The notes beneath the pieces were generated by a model. That model was not told the DNA's origin and made no database searches. It was given only the letters and a program-made list of their open reading frames with translations. From assembly GCA_009724975.1 (NCBI GenBank), contig SRXB01000029.1, positions 1 to 12,919 on the forward strand: DNA of 12,919 bases, written 5' to 3'. A program made the position numbers and the translations under genes. Below, in pieces: positions 8,650 to 12,919 of the stretch. How positions within the stretch are numbered: the first letter of the stretch is position 1; each line of letters begins with the position of its first letter. Source of the stretch: a bacterium. Its GTDB lineage: Bacteria; Desulfobacterota; Deferrisomatia; Deferrisomatales; BM512.

Positions 8650-9518
8650 GTACCCTAAAGCTCGGAATACCCAAGGGAAGCCTTGAAAAATCGACCATAG
8701 ACCTCTTCGGCAGGGCCGGCTGGAAAATCCACCAGAACTCGCGCAATTACTTCCCCACCGTGGACGACAGGGAGCTTAGGCTCTCTCTCGTGCGCGCCCA
8801 GGAGATGAGCCGCTATGTGGAGAGCGGGGTCCTTGACCTCGGCCTCACCGGCAAGGACTGGATTTTGGAGAACGATTCAGATGTGGTCGAGGTCTGCGAC
8901 CTCGTCTACTCCAAAGCCTCCACAAATCCCGCCCGCTGGGTTTTAGTCGTTCCTGGAGACAGCCCCGTGAACAGGGCCGAGGACCTCGCCGGCAAAAAGA
9001 TAGCAACTGAGCTGGTGGGCTTCACCAAGAGGTTCTTCAGGGAGAAGAAGGTTGAGGTAGAGGTCGAGTTTTCCTGGGGAGCCACCGAGGCCAAGGTCGT
9101 GGAGGGTCTTTGCGACGCCATAGTAGAGGTTACTGAGACCGGCTCGACGATAAAGGCCCACGGCCTCAAGATAATCGACACTCTCCTCATCACCAACACA
9201 AAGCTAATCGCCAATAAAGAGGCGTGGGAGGACCCCTGGAAGAGGCGCAAAATCGACCAGATAGCCCTCCTCCTCAAGGGCGCGCTTAAGGCCGAGGGCA
9301 TGGTGGGGCTAAAGCTCAACGCCCCCAAGGAATCGATAGAGAAGCTTATGGAGATTGTGCCGAGCCTTCAGGCTCCGACGGTGGCCCACCTCTTCAAGAG
9401 CGACTGGCTCAGCGTGGAGACGGTAGTCAACGAGTCGGTGGTTAGGGAAATAGCGCCTAAGCTCGCGGAACTTGGCGCAACCGGCATAATAGAATACCCA
9501 TTGAACAAGATTCTTTAG
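8646..9518 (+). CDS. hisG: ATP phosphoribosyltransferase, long form
   Basis: A 290-residue enzyme for the committed step of histidine synthesis, joining ATP and PRPP. The N-terminus LGIPKGSLE and the block EGLCDAIVEVTETGSTIKAH (153-172), which binds the PRPP phosphates, are family signatures. Residues from about 215 to 290 form the extra ACT-like regulatory domain that senses histidine in the long form, so no HisZ partner is needed. The start is the ATG at 8646, overlapping the hisI TGA by 4 bp, with GGAGGAGG at 8628-8635; the in-frame extension upstream to 8580 overlaps hisI and reads as unlikely protein. It is last in the gspL-to-hisG run and is followed by a terminator at 9537. The other his genes are not in the window. 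Confidence 0.97.
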   Translation: MSTLKLGIPKGSLEKSTIDLFGRAGWKIHQNSRNYFPTVDDRELRLSLVRAQEMSRYVESGVLDLGLTGKDWILENDSDVVEVCDLVYSKASTNPARWVLVVPGDSPVNRAEDLAGKKIATELVGFTKRFFREKKVEVEVEFSWGATEAKVVEGLCDAIVEVTETGSTIKAHGLKIIDTLLITNTKLIANKEAWEDPWKRRKIDQIALLLKGALKAEGMVGLKLNAPKESIEKLMEIVPSLQAPTVAHLFKSDWLSVETVVNESVVREIAPKLAELGATGIIEYPLNKIL

Positions 9519-9536
9519 TTAATACCTACGGCGAAT

Positions 9537-9569
9537 AAAAGGGCCGCCTTTTGAAGAGGCGGCCCTTTT
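9537..9569 (+). terminator. Intrinsic terminator after hisG
   Basis: A 13-bp perfect stem AAAAGGGCCGCCT (9537-9549) / AGGCGGCCCTTTT (9557-9569) with a 7-nt loop, 18 nt after the hisG stop. With A and T runs on both flanks it should work in both directions, which suits its place between converging units. Confidence 0.85.
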
Positions 9570-9632
9570 GCATTTAAGTACTTTTGCCTGCCAGTGAATC
9601 AGTGATTTGCAATATTCGTTGTCGCAAATAAA

Positions 9633-9659
9633 AAAGGGGCTCCTTGGAGGAGCCCCTTT
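9633..9659 (-). terminator. Intrinsic terminator of the MucR-like gene
   Basis: A 12-bp perfect stem (9633-9644 with 9648-9659; core GGGGCTCC/GGAGCCCC) and a 3-nt loop. Read on the minus strand it ends in a run of six T followed by ATTT, giving a standard terminator 24 nt after the regulator's stop codon. Confidence 0.85.
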
Positions 9660-9683
9660 CAAAAGCAGGACAAGGTGAGCCGA

Positions 9684-10151
9684 TTACTTGGCGGCCTTCT
9701 TTTTCTTGGTGCGGGCGGCCCTGGCCTTCACGAGGCGCTCGGCGAGGTTGAGGTTCTTGGCCATGGACTTTCTCTGGTCGGAGTACATCTTGGCCACCAG
9801 CGGGGTGCCGGAGGGAATGCCGAACTGCTTTCTGTACTGGCCGGGTTTCATGCCGTGGGCGGTGGAGATGTGCCTTTTGAGGGTCTTCATTCCCTTGCCG
9901 CAGACCATGCAAAAAACCTTGTCCGAACCGAAGGCGGCTTCCAGCGGAACCGCGGGCTTTACTTCAACGGGGGCTTCCGCCTCCACAATTGTAACAGCCT
10001 CGGCCACAAGCTCTTCGCCGCCGGAAAGAACGGCGAGCTTGTTAAAAACCATGTCGATTTCCAGGAGCAGATCGTCCTTGGAAATTTCATTCATGGAAGC
10101 GTGCGAAGCTACGATGTCAACAGTCATCTGGAGAAGCGATTTTTTATCCAT
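9684..10151 (-). CDS. MucR/Ros-family zinc-finger transcriptional regulator
   Basis: A 155-residue protein. The N-terminal third (DKKSLLQMTVDIVASHASMN) matches the oligomerising region seen in MucR proteins, followed by an acidic Glu/Val/Ala/Pro linker (about 45-72). The zinc finger is CMVCGKGMKTLKRHISTAHG (81-100): Cys81-x2-Cys84-x9-His94-x4-His99, the ligand spacing of Ros. The block QYRKQFGIPSGTPLVAKMYS (105-124) completes the fold. The tail is rich in Lys and Ala (KARAARTKKKKAAK). These proteins bind AT-rich DNA as H-NS-like regulators. The ATG at 10151 is chosen over one 63 bases upstream because AGGAGG lies 5 nt before it and the upstream ATG falls inside the promoter. It is divergent from trpB2 across an AT-rich spacer and has its own promoter and terminator. 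Autoregulation is likely but inferred. Confidence 0.93.
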   Translation of the reverse strand: MDKKSLLQMTVDIVASHASMNEISKDDLLLEIDMVFNKLAVLSGGEELVAEAVTIVEAEAPVEVKPAVPLEAAFGSDKVFCMVCGKGMKTLKRHISTAHGMKPGQYRKQFGIPSGTPLVAKMYSDQRKSMAKNLNLAERLVKARAARTKKKKAAK

Positions 10152-10190
10152 AAGAACCTCCTGGGTGAAATATTGTTGCCTTTTTTTCGA

Positions 10191-10219
10191 TTTATAATCA
10201 ATAACATTACCCAATGCAA
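10191..10219 (-). promoter_or_regulatory. Sigma-70 promoter of the MucR-like gene
   Basis: On the minus strand, TTGCAT (10219-10214) is separated by exactly 17 nt from TATAAA (10196-10191). The predicted start near 10184 leaves a leader of about 33 nt with AGGAGG before the ATG at 10151. The whole element lies in AT-rich DNA of the sort MucR proteins bind. Confidence 0.7.
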
Positions 10220-10272
10220 GAGCAATAACAATATTTTTTTACAAATTAACTGGTTTTTAGAATTACATATGC

Positions 10273-10297
10273 TTGTTTGATACTTAAATCAAAACAA
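10273..10297. promoter_or_regulatory. Imperfect dyad, candidate operator
   Basis: TTGTTTGAT (10273-10281) and ATCAAAACAA (10288-10297) are inverted copies differing by one inserted A, around a 6-nt centre. The dyad directly abuts the TTGAAC hexamer proposed as the trpB2 -35 and lies about 55 bp upstream of the MucR-like promoter's -35, so it could serve either gene. Regulator unknown. Confidence 0.4.
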
Positions 10298-10325
10298 TTG
10301 AACCAGTGTTCGCGGCATATATAGT
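10298..10325 (+). promoter_or_regulatory. Possible promoter for trpB2
   Basis: TTGAAC (10298-10303), a 16-nt spacer and TATAGT (10320-10325). It would give a leader of about 150 nt before the ATG at 10479. Other weak matches exist in this AT-rich stretch, so the choice is tentative. Confidence 0.35.
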
Positions 10326-10478
10326 GGAATCTAAAAAATTAACGCCTATATCTTGTGCGGCGAATGAAAACGGGGTAAATCTGGGAAAAACGCGAAAAAA
10401 ATTCAACCGCTGGACACCAATAGCGATTTCTAGTATGAATTGGGAAATTTTCCATCCCATTAAAGGAGGCCCAAAACC

Positions 10479-11849
10479 ATGCAGCAAATAAAATACCTGC
10501 TGAATGACAGCGATATTCCGAGACAGTGGTACAACATCCTCCCCGACCTTCCCGCGGGGATGCTCCCTCCCCTCCATCCCGCCACGAAACAGCCCGTCGG
10601 ACCAGACGACCTCGCTCCACTTTTTCCCATGGGCCTTATCGAGCAGGAGGTGAGCCCCCAGAGGTGGATAGACATTCCGCCGGAGGTTCTGGATATTCTC
10701 GTGCGCTGGCGCCCCTCCCCGCTCATCCGAGCCGTCGCCCTTGAAAAGGCTCTCGGCACCCCTGCCAAGATTTTCTACAAATACGAAGGCGTCAGCCCCG
10801 CTGGAAGCCATAAACCCAACACCAGCATCCCGCAGGTCTATTACAATAAAAAGGAAGGGGTAAAGCGCATCGCCACCGAGACCGGCGCCGGTCAGTGGGG
10901 CAGCGCCCTTTCGCTGGCCTGCAATTTCTTCGGGGTCGAGGCCAAGGTCTACATGGTCAAGATCTCCTACCAGCAAAAACCCTACCGCCGCGTGATGATG
11001 GAGACCTGGGGCGGCTCGGTCACGCCCAGCCCCTCGAACGAAACCAACGCGGGCCGCAAAATACTGGCCGAAAACCCCAATTCCACCGGCTCGCTCGGCA
11101 TAGCCATCTCCGAGGCCGTGGAGGACGCCGCCAGCCGCGCCGACACCAAGTACGCGCTCGGCTCGGTCTTGAACCACGTCCTTTTGCACCAGACGATAAT
11201 CGGCCTTGAGGCGAAAAAGCAGATGAAGATCGCCGGCGTCGATCCCGACGTCGTCATCGGCTGCTGCGGCGGCGGCTCCAATTTCTACGGCCTCTCCGCC
11301 CCCTTCATACAGGACAAGATAAACGGCGCGAAGGTGGATATAGTCGGGTGCGAGCCCGCCTCCTGCCCCACCCTTACCCGCGGCCACTTCCATTATGACT
11401 TCGGCGACTCGGTGGGAATGACCCCTCTCCTGCCCATGCACACCCTCGGCCACACCTTCATGCCCCCCTCGATACACGCGGGCGGCCTGCGCTACCACGG
11501 CATGGCCCCCATCGTGAGCGAGGTGCTTCGCCAAAAGCTGATGCGCGCCGAAGCCTTCAACCAGATAGAGTGCTTCCAGGCGGCTCTCACCTTCGCCCGC
11601 TGCGAGGGCATCATACCCGCGCCCGAATCGAGCCACGCCATACGGGGCGCGATAAACGAAGCCCTGAAAGCGAAAGAGGAGGGCAAAGAGAAAAATATCC
11701 TCTTCCTCCTCTCCGGCCACGGACACTTCGACATGTCCGCCTACGAAGCCTTCCTCGCCAACAATCTCGGCGATTTCGAACTGCCCCAGGGCGAGATAGA
11801 CCGCGCCTGGAACGCGATAAAAGACTTCCCCGAGGCCAAGGAATTTTAG
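10479..11849 (+). CDS. trpB: Tryptophan synthase beta subunit, TrpB2 class
   Basis: A 456-residue pyridoxal-phosphate enzyme expected to make tryptophan from indole and serine. The cofactor lysine is Lys112 in GSHKPNTS (109-116), where ordinary TrpB has AHKTN. The catalytic glutamate block reads ETGAGQWG (134-141), with Trp in place of the usual His. The phosphate loop is CCGGGSNF (262-269), and SGHGHFDMS (412-420) replaces the usual SGRGDKD region. Greater length, the N-terminal extension (about 1-75) and these substitutions mark the TrpB2 class. That class is known from archaea and scattered bacteria and often works without a tightly bound TrpA. There is no trpA neighbour. GGAGG (10465-10469) lies 9 nt before the ATG. 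The gene stands alone between an AT-rich control region and a terminator. Another beta-replacement activity cannot be excluded. Confidence 0.93.
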   Translation: MQQIKYLLNDSDIPRQWYNILPDLPAGMLPPLHPATKQPVGPDDLAPLFPMGLIEQEVSPQRWIDIPPEVLDILVRWRPSPLIRAVALEKALGTPAKIFYKYEGVSPAGSHKPNTSIPQVYYNKKEGVKRIATETGAGQWGSALSLACNFFGVEAKVYMVKISYQQKPYRRVMMETWGGSVTPSPSNETNAGRKILAENPNSTGSLGIAISEAVEDAASRADTKYALGSVLNHVLLHQTIIGLEAKKQMKIAGVDPDVVIGCCGGGSNFYGLSAPFIQDKINGAKVDIVGCEPASCPTLTRGHFHYDFGDSVGMTPLLPMHTLGHTFMPPSIHAGGLRYHGMAPIVSEVLRQKLMRAEAFNQIECFQAALTFARCEGIIPAPESSHAIRGAINEALKAKEEGKEKNILFLLSGHGHFDMSAYEAFLANNLGDFELPQGEIDRAWNAIKDFPEAKEF

Positions 11850-11872
11850 CTTTCAGGCAAAATCAGCGAATG

Positions 11873-11907
11873 AAAAAGGGGCTCCCGACGGGGGCCTCTT
11901 TTTTTTT
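11873..11907 (+). terminator. Intrinsic terminator after trpB2
   Basis: A 14-bp stem, AAAAAGGGGCTCCC (11873-11886) with GGGGGCCTCTTTTT (11890-11903), containing two G-T wobble pairs and a 3-nt loop. It runs into nine T in a row (11899-11907), 24 nt after the trpB2 stop. Confidence 0.88.
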
Positions 11908-11939
11908 ACAGACACCCTTGCTTCTGTGAAAATTTGGAC

Positions 11940-11961
11940 TACCATCAAACTTGAGGTGGTA
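11940..11961. promoter_or_regulatory. Bulged inverted repeat upstream of the sigma factor gene
   Basis: TACCATCAA (11940-11948) can pair with TTGA plus TGGTA (11951-11954 and 11957-11961), leaving a 2-nt loop and a GG bulge. It lies about 55 nt before the sigma factor ATG. It may be an operator or a leader hairpin. I see no convincing promoter hexamer pair in 11908-12016. Confidence 0.3.
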
Positions 11962-12016
11962 TCTGTGGAATCAGGCTTTACATAACCTGACGGTTTTGAC
12001 TGAAAGGGGAAGAGCC

Positions 12017-12919
12017 ATGTGGGACAGGGGAGAGGTTGAGGAGATAAAAGGAAAAGAAGAGGAACTGACCGAGAAGAGAAGGAGCTCCGAAACTAATTCC
12101 TCCATCGGCATCTACTTGAAAGAAATAAGGAAAAGCAGGTTGCTGAAAGCCGAGGAGGAGGTCGAGCTCGCCAACAGGATAGAGCACGGCGACGAGAGCG
12201 CCAGAAAGGCGATGATAGAATCCAACCTTCGCCTCGTCGTCAAAATAGCAAAGCGCTACATAAACAGGGGCCTTCCTTTCACCGACCTCATAGAAGAAGG
12301 CAATATTGGCCTGATAAAAGCCGTGGAGCGCTTCAAGGCCGACAAAGGCTGCCGCTTCTCCACCTACGCCACGTGGTGGATACGTCAATCTATAGAACGC
12401 GCCCTCACAAACCAGGTAAGCACCATCCGCCTGCCCGTCCACGTCTCCGACGACCTCGATCGCCTGCGCAGGGCGGGCGAAAAGATATCCCGCAAAACCG
12501 ACCGTCTGGCCACCCATGAAGAACTATGCGAGCGCACCGGCTTTAGCGAAGCCTACGTAAGCCGCCTCCAGACGATAAAGTGCAAGGTCTTCTCCATCGA
12601 CCAATCCTTGAACGAAGACGGGGAATTCACCCTCCAGAGCAAGATCGAAGACCCCAACGCCGAAGACCCCATGGACACCCTCTACAACGAGCGCATGCTC
12701 TCCTGCCTGACCCGCAAGGTTCAAGGGCTTAGCGAACGCGAAAAAAAGATATTAGCCCTGCGCTACGGCCTTGGAGACACCGAACCGATGACCCTCGAAA
12801 AAATCGGCACCGAATTCGGAGTCACCCGCGAGCGAATACGCCAGATACAGATAGAGGCTCTTACCAAAATCCGAGCCGCCTTCGAGGAAGAGGGCTTCGA
12901 GAACCCCGACAACTGCTGA
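12017..12919 (+). CDS. rpoS: RpoS-like group 2 sigma-70 family factor
   Basis: A complete 300-residue sigma factor whose TGA is the last codon of the window. After a charged N-terminus (1-28), region 1.2 is IYLKEIRKSRLLKAEEEVEL (32-51). Region 2 runs from about 68 to 138 and includes NLRLVVKIAKRY, DLIEEGNIGLIKAVERF and RFSTYATWWIRQSIERAL (113-130), the core-binding and -10 recognition segments. Region 3 follows (about 150-215), and region 4 ends with the -35-binding helix-turn-helix TLEKIGTEFGVTRERIRQIQ (259-278). It lacks region 1.1 and the large non-conserved insert of RpoD, and RALTNQVSTIRLPVH (128-142) matches RpoS-type proteins. So a stationary-phase or general stress factor is likely. 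The ATG at 12017 has AAAGGGGA at 12003-12010; an in-frame TTG at 11951 lies in an inverted repeat and is less likely. Another group 2 sigma (such as RpoH/SigB-like) is less likely because of the region 2 match. Confidence 0.88.
   Translation: MWDRGEVEEIKGKEEELTEKRRSSETNSSIGIYLKEIRKSRLLKAEEEVELANRIEHGDESARKAMIESNLRLVVKIAKRYINRGLPFTDLIEEGNIGLIKAVERFKADKGCRFSTYATWWIRQSIERALTNQVSTIRLPVHVSDDLDRLRRAGEKISRKTDRLATHEELCERTGFSEAYVSRLQTIKCKVFSIDQSLNEDGEFTLQSKIEDPNAEDPMDTLYNERMLSCLTRKVQGLSEREKKILALRYGLGDTEPMTLEKIGTEFGVTRERIRQIQIEALTKIRAAFEEEGFENPDNC

Larger units (their letters stand above)
10152..10478. other. AT-rich divergent intergenic region between the MucR-like gene and trpB2
   Basis: About 327 bases without a convincing gene. 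Bases 10160-10300 are clearly richer in A and T than the surrounding genes, with runs such as seven T at 10234-10240. It contains the promoter of the MucR-like gene, an imperfect dyad at 10273-10297 and a weaker promoter candidate for trpB2. A 61-codon frame starting at 10306 overlaps the trpB2 start and lacks a ribosome binding site, so I leave it out. No riboswitch or tandem-Trp leader peptide was recognised. Confidence 0.6.

Noticed and set aside
9583..9632. Short repeats (CAGTGA twice) and a 6-bp ATTTGC/GCAAAT inverted repeat between the two terminators
   Set aside because: Too short and too loosely spaced to call an attachment site or element; considered background in a convergent spacer.
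10306..10491. 61-codon frame in the MucR-like/trpB2 spacer, considered as a leader peptide
   Set aside because: It lacks a ribosome binding site, overlaps the trpB2 start and has two separated Trp codons rather than the tandem Trp codons and alternative hairpins of an attenuator.
10284..11726. 480-codon open frame antisense to trpB2
   Set aside because: It lies opposite a well-supported PLP enzyme, shows no recognisable domain and has no sensible ribosome binding site.

Overview
The window looks like ordinary chromosome of a Gram-negative, GC-rich bacterium, most likely of the former Deltaproteobacteria (Desulfobacterota or a relative). The pointers are an EF-G of the spirochaete/planctomycete/deltaproteobacterial type that also gave rise to mitochondrial EFG1, a type II secretion GspL-GspM-GspN trio, a MucR/Ros zinc-finger regulator, an RpoS-like group 2 sigma factor and an LptD outer-membrane assembly protein. 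Taxonomy is inferred from protein character only; no rRNA or tRNA gene is present.

Layout. (1) Bases 1-1906, minus strand: folC (folate polyglutamylation) followed by lptD (LPS export), overlapping by 4 bp; lptD runs off the left edge. (2) Bases 1907-2168: divergent promoter region with a near-consensus sigma-70 promoter for fusA and several short palindromes. (3) Bases 2169-4998, plus strand: fusA and a small RecA/KaiC-like ATPase that seems to have its own extended -10 promoter overlapping the fusA stop codon. (4) Bases 5016-5360: rpsU (bS21) with its own promoter, a TTG start and a strong intrinsic terminator. (5) Bases 5415-9518: a tight run gspL-gspM-gspN-hisI-hisG (4-bp overlaps or gaps of about 20-25 bp), closed by a terminator at 9537-9569. 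(6) Bases 9633-10219, minus strand: a MucR/Ros-type regulator with a clear promoter and terminator. (7) Bases 10152-10478: an AT-rich divergent intergenic region with an imperfect dyad, then trpB of the TrpB2 class standing alone, with a terminator. (8) Bases 12017-12919: an RpoS-like sigma factor whose stop codon is the last codon of the window.

Working together: the content is mostly housekeeping (translation: EF-G, bS21; biosynthesis: FolC, HisI, HisG, TrpB2; envelope: LptD, GspLMN; regulation: MucR-like, RpoS-like). No mobile element, CRISPR array, prophage or toxin-antitoxin module is visible, and I found no convincing undescribed multi-gene system. The items most worth a second look are the unrecognised RecA-like ATPase with an internal promoter behind fusA, the EF-G subtype, the secretion/histidine mixed operon, the palindromic repeats around rpsU and inside folC, and the AT-rich control region shared by the MucR-like gene and trpB2.
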